NCBI RefSeq assembly: GCF_024606225.1
Contig: NZ_JAGRPU010000025.1
Span: 1-64,000 of the forward strand
DNA from: Endozoicomonas sp. ISHI1
GTDB lineage: Bacteria > Pseudomonadota > Gammaproteobacteria > Pseudomonadales > Endozoicomonadaceae
DNA length: 64,000 nucleotides
Reading direction: 5' to 3'
Both the position numbers and the translations under genes were made by a program. This document shows positions 35,700 through 45,265 of the stretch, piece by piece. The notes under the pieces were generated by a model, which saw only the letters and a program-made list of their open reading frames with translations, did no database searches and was not told where the DNA came from. Each line of letters starts with the position of its first letter. The first letter of the stretch is position 1.

Positions 35700-36325
35700 T
35701 AATCATCCGATAGCAGAGGGCCCGATGAATGGTCGCTGAATTCCGTAGAAAGCTCGACAGTTAGCCCTACACACTCAATGATTGCAGAGGCAGTCTGTAC
35801 AACTGCCCCTACCGTATCACTTAATGATGATGTGCCAATGAACGGGAATTTGCCTCCCACCTATGATGACTTGACTATAATCGACGGCTTGCTCAGGCTG
35901 CATAATTATCGCCTTCCAGAAGAAAGCGGGGCTTCCTTAACACTTATCCGTTTCAAAATCCCAAAGGGGCTTCACCTTCGGATTGTCTTCCTTACGGAGA
36001 GGCAGCCCGATGCCAAAAAAAACTGTCAAATCACAAGAGAAGAGAGCACAACGGACAACAAACCTGTGTCGAGACATTAGGCATTGAAGATGGCAAGTAT
36101 CAGCCATGCGGGAAGGTCTTCAAGAATGCCAGAACCCTGTCAGTTCGCAAAAGCAGATACCACACCGGGCCAAGAACCTTTGATATGACAATAATCGGGG
36201 AGGGTGTGCAGCTGCAGCAGTGCGGGAAGGTCTGTAAGAATGCTAAAGCCCACTGGGAGCACAAAAGAAGACATAGAAAACGCAAGCCGGTTGATGTGGA
36301 CCAGGATGATAACCACAACCCTTGA
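35700..36325 (+). pseudogene. Zinc-finger gene fragment between ZF-17 and ZF-18
   Basis: Begins abruptly inside the linker (SSDSRGPDEWSLNSVESS) and continues through DDLTIIDGLLRLHN. It then frameshifts around 35970-36020 into a degraded finger and two more fingers (NARTLSVRKSRYHTGPRTFD lacks a His and a Cys), and ends KRRHRKRKPVDVDQDDNHNP. No signal peptide, N-domain or Cys motif. It is a decayed copy with the 5' half deleted. Confidence 0.8.
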
Positions 36326-36428
36326 TCTGGCACCCTTTTCATAAAGTTATGCCTGTTGCAGCCTTTGGGGTTTAAAGGAGATTTTTTAACAGAAGTTCTC
36401 GGAAAGAAAAGCACGCTTATTTTTTTAA

Positions 36429-36467
36429 ACTATCCTTCTTCTCTGTAAACCAGAACGCAAGGATAGA
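36429..36467 (+). promoter_or_regulatory. 39-bp inverted repeat abutting the ZF-18 start slot
   Basis: Eight of nine positions pair (ACTATCCTT/AAGGATAGA). No TTGACA box; the region reads TCGGAAAGAAAAG. Start slot at 36468 reads ATC. Confidence 0.58.
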
Positions 36468-36497
36468 ATCATTAAGCACTCACTCTTTGCGGGACTG

Positions 36498-38618
36498 ATG
36501 TTGATGTTGCAGTTGCCGTTACTGACGTTGTCTCTCGTCTGTCAGGGTGAACCGCTGACAAGACGACTTGTTTTAGAGCTTGAACAGAAAACAGTTTTTC
36601 CAAACCAGAGTTTTTCTATAAGGACTGACCGCCATACATCGCCTGGAAATCCGTCAGGTATTACTAACAAAAACGGCTATGCAGGATCGAATCCTTCGCC
36701 TGAAAAAAAACAACAAAGACCTCATATTTACGAGTTAAAAACAACCATTATTGAATTGATTTCATGGAAGTTGCTTTATTCCACTAACCTGATGGTTGAT
36801 TTAAAACCAATCCTGACAACCAACGATCCCCCCCTAAGCTCCACCTCTTATCCATGGCTATCCATAGAAGTGGTTGTCGCTGTTGGTTTACTTTTGAAAA
36901 GCTATTGGAACCCCGATTCACCCTTGTTTAAGCCGATTCAACAACAAGAGACGAGTCAAAATCACCCCTATTCCATCATTACTATGGTGTTGGGCTCTGG
37001 AGATAACCAAACACCATACCAGTCACCAAAATCATCGAGGCAGCGTGCAACAGGGGCTACCACCCAGTCTGCAAGTTCTCTCTCTATCCACCTTTATTCT
37101 GGCTCTGGCGGCAGTAACGGAGGCTCTCAACAACACTCACATACTTTGGGTTTTAATTGTTTCGCCCATCCCTGTCATGGCGTTTGTCAATTCCGACCAT
37201 CATCCGATAGCGTAGAGTCCGTTGAACCACCGCTGAATTCCCTACAAAGCCCATCTTTCGAAAAATTGGATGATCTCTCTGACATTGAACTCCGCTGTGT
37301 GTGCGGCGTACCATATCTGCAACAGCCACATGACATTGTTGGCAGCAGATTCATTAGCAGCAACTTTATAAACCGGGTCGCCTCATACAGGATCTCTCCA
37401 GACGAAGACTCCACAGACGAAGACTCCACAGACGAAGACTCCACAGACGAAGACTCCACAGACGAAGACTCCACAGACGAAGACTCCTCAGACGAAGACT
37501 CTACAGACAATGACTCTTCAGATGAGGAATCCCATGGCTCAATGAATGCAGTGGCCACCTTCAAAACTTATCTTAACGAGCAGCGACTAACCTGTGACTT
37601 TACAGTGATCGGTAGGGATGGTCAGCCACGTCTATGCGGGATTATCTCCAAGAGTGCCAAAGCCCTGTCGGTTCACAAAAGCAGATATCACACCGGGCAA
37701 AGAATCTGTGACGAGACAGTAATCGGGGGAGATGGCCAGCAGCGACCATGCGGGGAGGTCTGCAAAAATGCTAAAAGTCTTTCAGATCACAGAAGCAAAT
37801 ATCACACCGGTCAAAAAACCTGTGACTTGACAGTGATCGGGGAAGACGGCCAATCACGTCCATGCGAAAAAGTCTTTAAAAATGCCAGAAGCCTTTCAAA
37901 TCACAAAAGAAAAGACCACAGCATGCAACAAGCCTGTCACTTGACAGTAATCGGGGACGACGGCCAATCACGTCCATGCACGACAGTTTGCAAGAATGCT
38001 TTATCTCTATCAGCTCACAGAGCCAGATATCACAGCGGACAGAGAGCCTGCGTCGAAACAGTGGTCTCAGAGGATGGCCGGCTGCGAGTTTGCGGGAAGA
38101 TCTGCAAGAATGCTCAAGCTCTGTCGGATCACAAAAGAGGAAGCCACTCAGGACAAAAAACCTGTGCTGTCACAGTGGTCGGAGAGGATGGCCAGCAGCG
38201 ACCCTGCGGGATGGTGTGCAAGAATGCCAAAGTCCTGACAGATCACAAAAGGATAGACCACACGGGGCAAAAAACCTGCGATGTAACACTAGTCGGAGGA
38301 GATGGCCAGAAGCGACCATGCGGGATGGTCTATAAGAATGCTAAAGCCCTATCGGATCACAAAAGTAAAGGCCACACCGGGCAAAAAACCTGTGACGTGA
38401 CTTTGGTCGGTGAGGATGGCAATTCGCGGCCATGCGAGACGGTCTGTAAAAATGCCAGAGCCCTGTCGGCTCACAAAAGAAGAAAACATACCCGGCAACA
38501 AACCTGTAACATGACCGTGGTCGGAGAGGATGGTCAGCTGCAGCCATGCGGGACGGTCTTCAAGAATTCCAGAGTCCTGTCAGATCACAAAAGATTACAT
38601 CGCAAACGTAAGCCTTAG
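36498..38618 (+). CDS. ZF-18: secreted zinc-finger protein, 9 fingers, with acidic DEDST repeat
   Basis: 706 aa from the ATG at 36498; the family start at 36468 is ATC (IIKHSLFAGLMLMLQLPLLT, then LSLVCQG). Cys motif NCFAHPCHGVCQFRP. Instead of the usual linker there is a segment with CVCGVPYLQQPHDIV, then a strongly acidic run of DEDST units encoded by a 15-bp repeat (37398-37520). Nine fingers at about 364-701, all ligands present. The gene stops right after RKRKP, and the stop TAG is immediately followed by the ATG of ZF-19. Confidence 0.83.
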   Translation: MLMLQLPLLTLSLVCQGEPLTRRLVLELEQKTVFPNQSFSIRTDRHTSPGNPSGITNKNGYAGSNPSPEKKQQRPHIYELKTTIIELISWKLLYSTNLMVDLKPILTTNDPPLSSTSYPWLSIEVVVAVGLLLKSYWNPDSPLFKPIQQQETSQNHPYSIITMVLGSGDNQTPYQSPKSSRQRATGATTQSASSLSIHLYSGSGGSNGGSQQHSHTLGFNCFAHPCHGVCQFRPSSDSVESVEPPLNSLQSPSFEKLDDLSDIELRCVCGVPYLQQPHDIVGSRFISSNFINRVASYRISPDEDSTDEDSTDEDSTDEDSTDEDSTDEDSSDEDSTDNDSSDEESHGSMNAVATFKTYLNEQRLTCDFTVIGRDGQPRLCGIISKSAKALSVHKSRYHTGQRICDETVIGGDGQQRPCGEVCKNAKSLSDHRSKYHTGQKTCDLTVIGEDGQSRPCEKVFKNARSLSNHKRKDHSMQQACHLTVIGDDGQSRPCTTVCKNALSLSAHRARYHSGQRACVETVVSEDGRLRVCGKICKNAQALSDHKRGSHSGQKTCAVTVVGEDGQQRPCGMVCKNAKVLTDHKRIDHTGQKTCDVTLVGGDGQKRPCGMVYKNAKALSDHKSKGHTGQKTCDVTLVGEDGNSRPCETVCKNARALSAHKRRKHTRQQTCNMTVVGEDGQLQPCGTVFKNSRVLSDHKRLHRKRKP
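37398..37520 (+). repeat. 15-bp minisatellite encoding DEDST units
   Basis: About eight head-to-tail copies of GACGAAGACTCCACA, the first six nearly identical and the last ones drifting (TCAGACGAAGACTCT). Being a multiple of three, copy-number change keeps the frame and alters only the length of the acidic spacer. Confidence 0.9.
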
Positions 38619-40748
38619 ATGGATAGAATTTTTAAACACTCACTCTTTGTAGCACTGCTGTTGTTGCTAATGTCGCTGCCTGTCATCTGCCAGGCCAAAC
38701 CGTTGACAGGACGATTTATTGTCGAGCCTGAAAAGAGAGCAGTTTTTCCAAACCAGAGCTTTTTTAAGAAGCTTGGCCTGCATACCTTGCCGTATAACCC
38801 GTCAGACGTTGCCGACACATACGACCATGCAGGATCATATTCACCGCCTGATGACAAACAACACAACCCGGATAGTTATCGAGAAAGAACGACCCTTATT
38901 GAGTGGATTTCGTGGCAATGGCTCTTCGCCTCTCGCCTGCTCGTGGGTTACGAACGGATCCTGATCCCCCAAGACGGCTCTTTGAGCCCCGCCCCTTATT
39001 CATGGCTACCCAGGGAAGTAGTTGCAGTTGTTGCTGTCGCCTGGCTTTTAAAAAGCTATTGGAACCACAATCCCCCCCTGTTTAAACCGATTGAAGAACA
39101 AAAGACTACATCTATGCTGACACAGTGGGATTATCCATTTGTTACCTTCACAATGATGTTGGACTCCGGACATAACCAACAACCAAACTCGTCATCAGAA
39201 TCATCGGGGCAAAATACCCCACGTGCAACAACTCACCCTGCAAGTTCTTTCACTAGCCTCCTGCGTTCTGGCTCTGCCGGCGGTAACGGAGGCCCCCAAA
39301 CACACACACATAATTTAGGTTTAAATTGTTTCGTTTTTCCCTGTAATGGCGTTTGTAGTTTCAGATCATCAACCGACAGCAGAGAACCCACTGAATGGTC
39401 ACTGAATTCCTCAGAAAGCTCATGCCACCATTCGGCGCATGGACTCTGCCTTGGTTGCACTGCTAATTTGAATCCTTCAGACACTGAAGGCCCTCAACAA
39501 AGTCCACCTTTCGATATGTTGGATTATCTCTTTGACATTGAAATTCAATGCGTTTCTGACCAACCATTACAACGACAGTCGCATGGCATTGTTGGCAACA
39601 CAGTCACTAACAGCAACTCTATAGACGGGATCTTCTCAGACAAGACTTCCTCAGATTCAGTGAGTACAGGGGCAACCTGTAAAACCGGCACTACCGGGCA
39701 ACTAAGCTGTGACGTGATCATTGTCGGAGAGGATAACCGGACGCGTCGATGCGGAAAAATGTGCAAGAGTACCAAAGCCCTCTCGGCTCACAGAAGCAGA
39801 TATCATACCGGGCAAAAAATCTGTAACGAGATAGTAACCAGAGAAGATAGCCAACCGCATTACTGCGGGACGCTTTGTAAAAATGCTAAAGTCCTGTCGG
39901 ATCACAGAAGAAGAAGCCACGCCGTACAACGGATCTGTGACGAGACTGTGATTGGGGAGGATGGCCAGCAGATACCTTGCAGAATGGTCTGCAAGAGTGC
40001 CGAAAGCCTGTCAGATCACAAAAGAAAAGACCACAGCGCGCAAAAAGCCTGTGACTTGATAGTGATCGGGGAAGATGGCAAACCACGTCCATGCGAAACA
40101 GTCTGCAAGAATGCTTTATCCCTGTCGACTCATAGAAGCAGATACCACACCGGGCAAAAAATCTGTGACGTAACGGTGGTCTCAGAGGATGGCCAGCTGC
40201 GAGCATGCGGGAAGATCTGCAAGAATAATCAAGCCCTGTCAGATCACAAAAGAAGAGACCACAGCACGCAAAAAACCTGTGGCTTGACAGTGATCGGGGA
40301 GGATGGCAAACCACTTCCATGCGGAAGAGTCTGTAAGAATGATTTATCTCTATCGTCTCACAAAAGCAAATACCACACCGGGCAAAAGACCTGTAACTTA
40401 CCAGTAGTCTCGGAAGATGGCCAACTGCGAGCATGCAGGAAGATCTGCAAGAATGCCCAAGCCCTGTCGGATCACAAAAGAAGAGACCACTCAGGGCAAC
40501 AAACCTGCGATGTAACAGTGGTCGGGGTGGATGGCCAGCCGCGACCATGCGGGACGGTCTGTAAGACTGCCGTTGCCCTGTCGAATCACAAAAGAAAAAG
40601 CCACACCAAGCAACCAACTTGCGCACTGGAAGTAGTCGGGGGGGATAGCCAGCCGCCGCCATGCGAGAAGGTTTACAAGAATGATCAAGCTTTGGAAAAC
40701 CACAAAAGAAGACATAGAAAGCGCAAGTATGCCTATGTGAACCAGTGA
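38619..40748 (+). CDS. ZF-19: secreted tandem zinc-finger protein, 9 fingers
   Basis: 709 aa. Starts MDRIFKHSLFVALLLLLMSL and then PVICQA. ATG 38619 directly follows the ZF-18 stop, so there is no intergenic region, upstream box or 5' arm; only the GGATAGA half of the repeat survives inside the first codons. Translation is probably coupled to ZF-18. Cys motif NCFVFPCNGVCSFRS, second Cys motif CHHSAHGLCLGCTANLNPSD. Nine fingers at about 362-699, all ligands kept; fingers 6-7 duplicate 4-5 (228-bp period). Tail RKRKYAYVNQ. Confidence 0.84.
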   Translation: MDRIFKHSLFVALLLLLMSLPVICQAKPLTGRFIVEPEKRAVFPNQSFFKKLGLHTLPYNPSDVADTYDHAGSYSPPDDKQHNPDSYRERTTLIEWISWQWLFASRLLVGYERILIPQDGSLSPAPYSWLPREVVAVVAVAWLLKSYWNHNPPLFKPIEEQKTTSMLTQWDYPFVTFTMMLDSGHNQQPNSSSESSGQNTPRATTHPASSFTSLLRSGSAGGNGGPQTHTHNLGLNCFVFPCNGVCSFRSSTDSREPTEWSLNSSESSCHHSAHGLCLGCTANLNPSDTEGPQQSPPFDMLDYLFDIEIQCVSDQPLQRQSHGIVGNTVTNSNSIDGIFSDKTSSDSVSTGATCKTGTTGQLSCDVIIVGEDNRTRRCGKMCKSTKALSAHRSRYHTGQKICNEIVTREDSQPHYCGTLCKNAKVLSDHRRRSHAVQRICDETVIGEDGQQIPCRMVCKSAESLSDHKRKDHSAQKACDLIVIGEDGKPRPCETVCKNALSLSTHRSRYHTGQKICDVTVVSEDGQLRACGKICKNNQALSDHKRRDHSTQKTCGLTVIGEDGKPLPCGRVCKNDLSLSSHKSKYHTGQKTCNLPVVSEDGQLRACRKICKNAQALSDHKRRDHSGQQTCDVTVVGVDGQPRPCGTVCKTAVALSNHKRKSHTKQPTCALEVVGGDSQPPPCEKVYKNDQALENHKRRHRKRKYAYVNQ

Positions 40749-40755
40749 TGATGGC

Positions 40756-40931
40756 CTCTGTAGAGGGACAATTTCGTAACGAATCTTGATATAAAAGGAA
40801 GAGTGAGTACTCGCCATATCATCAAGCTCCATGCCACTGCGGGAGAAGAAGCGCTTGAGACGTTTACGCCCGGAGTCGATCTCGGTACCGCGCCCCATAG
40901 TTCGGGCAATACGGGACAGGTTGACTGACCC
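40756..40931 (-). mobile_element. IS4-like relic: one end plus transposase N-terminal fragment
   Basis: Starts with the element end CTCTGTAGAGGGACAATTTC. The - strand reads LGSVNLSRIARTMGRGTEID followed by SGRKRLKRFFSRSGMELDDM, an IS4-type transposase N-terminal region. Directly after it a relic of a zinc-finger tail is visible (DDGFSPQ*GKVN, about 40936-40970). The remaining sequence to 41068 is ordinary array intergenic sequence. Confidence 0.65.
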
Positions 40932-41068
40932 CAAGAGGATGATGGCTTTAGTCCTCAATAGGGTAAAGTCAATAGTTTGCGTTCCAGCCTTTTCATGGAC
41001 GCTGCCCAGCGTGCAACCATCGGTTTTTAAAAGAAGTTTTTAAAAGAAAAACACTCTTATTTTCTTAA

Positions 41069-41107
41069 TCTATCCTTCCTCTCTGTAAACATGAACGCAA
41101 GTATAGA
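41069..41107 (+). promoter_or_regulatory. 39-bp inverted repeat abutting the ZF-20 start slot
   Basis: Arms TCTATCCTT and AAGTATAGA, one mismatch, which also weakens the ribosome-binding-like AAGGA. Start slot at 41108 reads ACG. Confidence 0.55.
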
Positions 41108-41143
41108 ACGATTAAACACTCTCTCTTTATAGCACTGCTGATA

Positions 41144-42694
41144 TTGCTGCTACTAACGTGTTACTTCGTCTGCCAGGCTCACCCATTAACAAGCCGATTT
41201 GTTGTCGAGCTTGACCAGAAAACAGGTTCTCCAAACCAGAGCTTTTCTATAAAGCCTGACCAACATAAATTGCCCTGTAACCCGCCAGATGTTGTCGACA
41301 CAGACGGCTATTCAAAATCAGCCTCGCTGCCTGAAAATAAGCGACATAAACTTTACAGTTACGGGGTAAAAACAACCATTATCGTATCGATTTCATGGCA
41401 GTTGCTTTTCGCCACCCACCTGCTGGTGGGTCACAAACTAATCTTGACTGCCAAAGATACCCCTCTATGCCCCTCCTCCTATTCGTGGCTACTTGTAGAA
41501 ATGGTTGTCATAGTCGGCTGGCTCTTAAAAAACTATTGGCCCCCGGATTCACCGCTCTTTAATCTGATTGAAGAACAAGTGACAACACCTATTCTGACAA
41601 AGTGGGATCATGCGGCCATCACCATCATGTTAAACTCTGCAGCTAACCAACAGTCGCAACAGCCATCAGAATCATCGGGGCTTCAGGCCCCAAAGACAAC
41701 CCCCTCCCTTATAAGCTCTTTCACTGGCCAACTGTATTCTGACTCTGGCGACGGTAACGAAGGCCCTCAACAACAGTCACATACTTTGGGTTTAAATTGT
41801 TTCGTCTTTCCATGCAACGGGGTTTGTAGTTTCAGACCGTCACCCGACAGCATAGAGCTCGCTGAATGGTCACTGAATTCCTTAGAAAGCTCATGCCCCC
41901 ATCTCGCGTATGGACAATGTCTTCGTTGCATTGCTAATTTCGACCCTTCAGACACTGAAGATTCTCAACAAATGCCTTTCGATATGTTGGATTATCTCTT
42001 TGGTATGGAACGCCAGTCTGCTTTTGGCGAATTATTTGAGTCACAGTCGCATGGCATTGATGACAACCCGGCCAATCGCCGCAACGCTGTATGCGGAACG
42101 GCCTCAGACGGGGTCGCCTCAGACGGGGTCGCCTCAGACGGGGTTGCCTCAGACTCAATGAGTACAGAGACAACCTGTTCAACTGCACCTACCGGGCAAC
42201 TAATCTGCGACACAACAGTGATCGGCAAGAATGGCCAGCCGCAACGATCCGGAACCGTCTGCGAGAATGCCACAGTCCTGGCGTTTCACAAAATGCCTGC
42301 CCACGGCGGGCAAAAAACCTGTGACATGATAGTGATCGGAAAGGATGGTCAACCTCGGCCATGCGGAGCAGTCTTCATAAGTACCAGAACCCTGTCGGTT
42401 CACAAAAGAAACATTCACTCAGGGCAAAAAGTCTGTGATGTAACAGTGGTCGGGGATGATGGCAAGCCGCGGCCATGCGGTAAGGTCTTTAAGGGCTCAC
42501 AGGCCATATCGGATCACAAAAGAAGAAGCCACACCGGGCCACAAGCCTGTGACATGATTGTGGTCGGGGAGGATCACCAGCGGCGGCCATGCGGGATGAT
42601 CTGCAAGAATATTCGAGCCCTGTCGGATCACAAAAGAAGACATCGAAAACGCAAGCTTTTGGATGAGAGGCGAAAGGATAACCCGAATCCTTAA
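41144..42694 (+). CDS. ZF-20: secreted tandem zinc-finger protein, 4 fingers, start-codon variant
   Basis: 516 aa from the TTG at 41144; the family start at 41108 is ACG (TIKHSLFIALLILLLLTCYF, then VCQA). Cys motif NCFVFPCNGVCSFRP; second Cys motif CPHLAYGQCLRCIANFDPSD. Then three DGVAS repeats from a 15-bp unit (42105-42155). Four fingers at about 353-500; finger 1 has Ser for the second Cys (PQRSGTVC). Tail RKRKLLDERRKDNPNP. Confidence 0.8.
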   Translation: MLLLTCYFVCQAHPLTSRFVVELDQKTGSPNQSFSIKPDQHKLPCNPPDVVDTDGYSKSASLPENKRHKLYSYGVKTTIIVSISWQLLFATHLLVGHKLILTAKDTPLCPSSYSWLLVEMVVIVGWLLKNYWPPDSPLFNLIEEQVTTPILTKWDHAAITIMLNSAANQQSQQPSESSGLQAPKTTPSLISSFTGQLYSDSGDGNEGPQQQSHTLGLNCFVFPCNGVCSFRPSPDSIELAEWSLNSLESSCPHLAYGQCLRCIANFDPSDTEDSQQMPFDMLDYLFGMERQSAFGELFESQSHGIDDNPANRRNAVCGTASDGVASDGVASDGVASDSMSTETTCSTAPTGQLICDTTVIGKNGQPQRSGTVCENATVLAFHKMPAHGGQKTCDMIVIGKDGQPRPCGAVFISTRTLSVHKRNIHSGQKVCDVTVVGDDGKPRPCGKVFKGSQAISDHKRRSHTGPQACDMIVVGEDHQRRPCGMICKNIRALSDHKRRHRKRKLLDERRKDNPNP

Positions 42695-42789
42695 CGTAAA
42701 GTGAATAGATATAGATGCAACCTTTTGAAGGGACTTTGCCCGGATGCCCCTATTTGTGTTTTGACAGAAAAACATACTTATTTTCTTGG

Positions 42790-42828
42790 TCTATCCTTCC
42801 TTTCTGTCAACCATAAAACAAGGAAAGA
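42790..42828 (+). promoter_or_regulatory. 39-bp inverted repeat abutting the ZF-21 start slot
   Basis: Arms TCTATCCTT and AAGGAAAGA, one mismatch. TTGACA box at 42761-42766. Start slot at 42829 reads ATT. Confidence 0.58.
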
Positions 42829-42861
42829 ATTATTAAACACTCACTCTTTGCGATACTGATA

Positions 42862-44943
42862 ATGTTGCTGCTATCTTCGCTGTCTGTCGCTTGTCGGGCT
42901 CAAACGTTGACTGAACGTTATGTTGTCGAGTTTGAAAAGAATGGTGTTTCTCCAAACCAGAGATTTTTTAGAAAGCGTGAACGACATATACTGTCGGACA
43001 ACCCGTCAGACATTATCGACACAAACGGCTATACAGGATCCGTTTCGGTTTCTGATACCAAACGACAGAAACCTTACGGTTACACATTAAAAACGACTAT
43101 TATTAAATCAATTTCGTGGCAATGGCTTTACGCCACTCAACTATTGGTTGGTTTCGAACTGACCCTGACCATCAGAGACAGCCACCTGAATTCCGGCCCT
43201 TATTCATGGATACCTGCAGAAGTTGTGGTCGCTGTCGGCTGGCTTCTAAAAAGCTATTGGAGCTTCTATTTTCCGCTTTTAAACCCGATCGAACAACAAG
43301 AGGCATCTATAACGACACAAGGGAAGCAACTGTTTGCGGCGATCACTATGGTGTTGGGCTCTGGGCATAACCAAACACCATACCAGTCATCAAAATCTTC
43401 GGAGCAGCAAGCCCAACAAGCCCCTTCCCACCTCACAGGCTCTTTCATTAGTCTCCTGGATTCTGACGCTGGCGATGGTGACAGAGGCTCTCAACAACAC
43501 AAACATACTTTGGGTTTAAATTGTTTCGTCCACCCCTGTAATGGTGTTTGCAATTTACGACAATCGTCTAATAGAAAAAGAGACACTGTGTCTCTCTTCG
43601 AGCAGTCCGATACACTGATAGCGACTTCAGGAACAAAGACAGAAATAGAAACCACCCAACCGGGAGCAATACCCATACAAAGCTCATGCACCGATTTAAA
43701 GAATGAAAACTGCCTAAGCTGCATAAGCCATTTTGAGCCTGACAAAGCTACACATTCCCCAGACATTTCACTTTTCGAACCATCGAATGAACTGCAATTC
43801 TCATTCAGGTCAGACCCGCTATTTGAACCAAAGTCGTGCACCATTAATGACGACCCAGGCAAGGGCGGCATATATAGAGACGGGGTCGCCTTAGACGGGG
43901 TCGCCTTAGACGGGGTCGGCTCAAACCCATTAAGTACAGAGGCCGCCAACATAACTGACACTGTCTGGCCACTTAATGAGGATGAGCCAATGTCTGGGAA
44001 TTGGTCTTCCATCGCTAATGATTTTGCGGATATTAGTGGGTCACTCGATTCGCGCTGTCTTCTCGAAAAAGCCGCTTTTATCCTCTCACTTAACCATTCA
44101 GAAACACAACACACAACCACTCAATCATCTCTATCGAGTCAGAGCCAACCATCGCTTTCCCTGACAGCCGCAATGCAGGTCTCAAACAACAGTGGGCAAC
44201 TAACCTGTGACTATACAGTGGTCGGAGAGCATGGCCAGCCACAACTTTGCGAAAAGGTCTGCAAGAGTGCCAAAGCCCTGTCGGATGACAAAAGCAGAGT
44301 CCACACCACACCAAAAACCTGTGACTTAAAAGTGCCCGGGGAGAATGGCCAGCCGCGGCCATGCGGGATGGTCTTCAAGAATGCTCAACTTCTTTCAAAT
44401 CACAAAAGAAAAGATCACACCGGGCCAAGAATCTGTGATGTGATAGTGATCGGAAAGGATGGTCACCCGCAGCGATGCGGGGCGGTCTGTAAGAATGTTT
44501 CAGCTCTGTCGTCTCACAAAAGCGGACGCCATACAGGGCAACGAACCTGTAACATGATCGTGGTCGGTGAGGATGGCATAGCGCAGCCATGCGGGAGGAT
44601 TTACAAGAATGCTCAGCTTCTGTCGGCTCACAAGGGCGGATACCACACTGGGAAAAAAACCTGCAACCTGACAGTGGTCGGTGAAGATGACCAACAACGA
44701 CCATGCGGGACGGTCTGCAAGAATGCTCAATCTCTGTCATCTCATAAAACACAAATCCACACCGGACCAAAAATCTGTGACGTGACCATAGTCGGGGAGA
44801 ATGGCCATCAGAGGTCATGTGGGAAGTTCTGCGAGAATCTCAGAGTCCTGGTGAATCACAAAAGAACACATCGAAAACGCAAGCCTGACGATGTCGACCA
44901 GAATCGTGCACTTCGATTTCTAAAGAATAAAAAGAACAAGTAA
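42862..44943 (+). CDS. ZF-21: secreted zinc-finger protein, 6 fingers, enlarged linker
   Basis: 693 aa from the ATG at 42862 (MLLLSSLSVACRA); the family start at 42829 is ATT. N-domain WIPAEVVVAVGWLLKSYW; Cys motif NCFVHPCNGVCNLRQ; second Cys motif CTDLKNENCLSCISHFEPDK. The linker is about 90 residues longer than usual, Ser/Thr rich (SSLSSQSQPSLSLTAAM), and has DGVAL repeats near 43890. Six fingers at about 447-670; finger 1 has Asp for its first His (LSDDKSRVH). Tail RKRKPDDVDQNRALRFLKNK ends more basic than other copies. A MITE follows. Confidence 0.82.
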   Translation: MLLLSSLSVACRAQTLTERYVVEFEKNGVSPNQRFFRKRERHILSDNPSDIIDTNGYTGSVSVSDTKRQKPYGYTLKTTIIKSISWQWLYATQLLVGFELTLTIRDSHLNSGPYSWIPAEVVVAVGWLLKSYWSFYFPLLNPIEQQEASITTQGKQLFAAITMVLGSGHNQTPYQSSKSSEQQAQQAPSHLTGSFISLLDSDAGDGDRGSQQHKHTLGLNCFVHPCNGVCNLRQSSNRKRDTVSLFEQSDTLIATSGTKTEIETTQPGAIPIQSSCTDLKNENCLSCISHFEPDKATHSPDISLFEPSNELQFSFRSDPLFEPKSCTINDDPGKGGIYRDGVALDGVALDGVGSNPLSTEAANITDTVWPLNEDEPMSGNWSSIANDFADISGSLDSRCLLEKAAFILSLNHSETQHTTTQSSLSSQSQPSLSLTAAMQVSNNSGQLTCDYTVVGEHGQPQLCEKVCKSAKALSDDKSRVHTTPKTCDLKVPGENGQPRPCGMVFKNAQLLSNHKRKDHTGPRICDVIVIGKDGHPQRCGAVCKNVSALSSHKSGRHTGQRTCNMIVVGEDGIAQPCGRIYKNAQLLSAHKGGYHTGKKTCNLTVVGEDDQQRPCGTVCKNAQSLSSHKTQIHTGPKICDVTIVGENGHQRSCGKFCENLRVLVNHKRTHRKRKPDDVDQNRALRFLKNKKNK

Positions 44944-44980
44944 AACCCGCCCTGTCATGAGGCTTTGTCTGGTAATTCCT

Positions 44981-45147
44981 CTAGCAGCCTGTCGGACTTA
45001 AGGCTGTCCTACTGCGGTTGCAATAAATTGGTCTAAAAATTCCTGCTTCTTCGTCAAATAGCTCGCTATTCTCCTCAGAAGCAGAAATTTTTATCCTCAA
45101 TTTCTTGCAATCCTCGCTACGGACGCTTAAGTCCGACAGGCTGCTAG
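44981..45147. mobile_element. 167-bp MITE, copy 2 (inverted relative to copy 1)
   Basis: Same length and ends as 28152-28318, reversed. By eye the only difference is GGATTGC versus GGACTGC near one end. It occupies the same kind of site, just downstream of a zinc-finger gene stop. Its near-identity implies recent movement or ongoing exchange. Confidence 0.85.
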
Positions 45148-45193
45148 TTTTTAACAGAAAATCTTTGACAGAGAAACACACTTATTTTCTTGA

Positions 45194-45232
45194 TCTATCC
45201 TTCGTCTCTATCAACTGGAACGCGCGGCTATA
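45194..45232 (+). promoter_or_regulatory. Diverged 39-bp repeat before ZF-22
   Basis: Arms TCTATCCTT and GCGGCTATA, three mismatches. TTGACA box at 45165-45170. Start slot at 45233 reads ATT. Confidence 0.45.
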
Positions 45233-45265
45233 ATTATTAAACATTCACTCTTTGCGGCACTGCTT

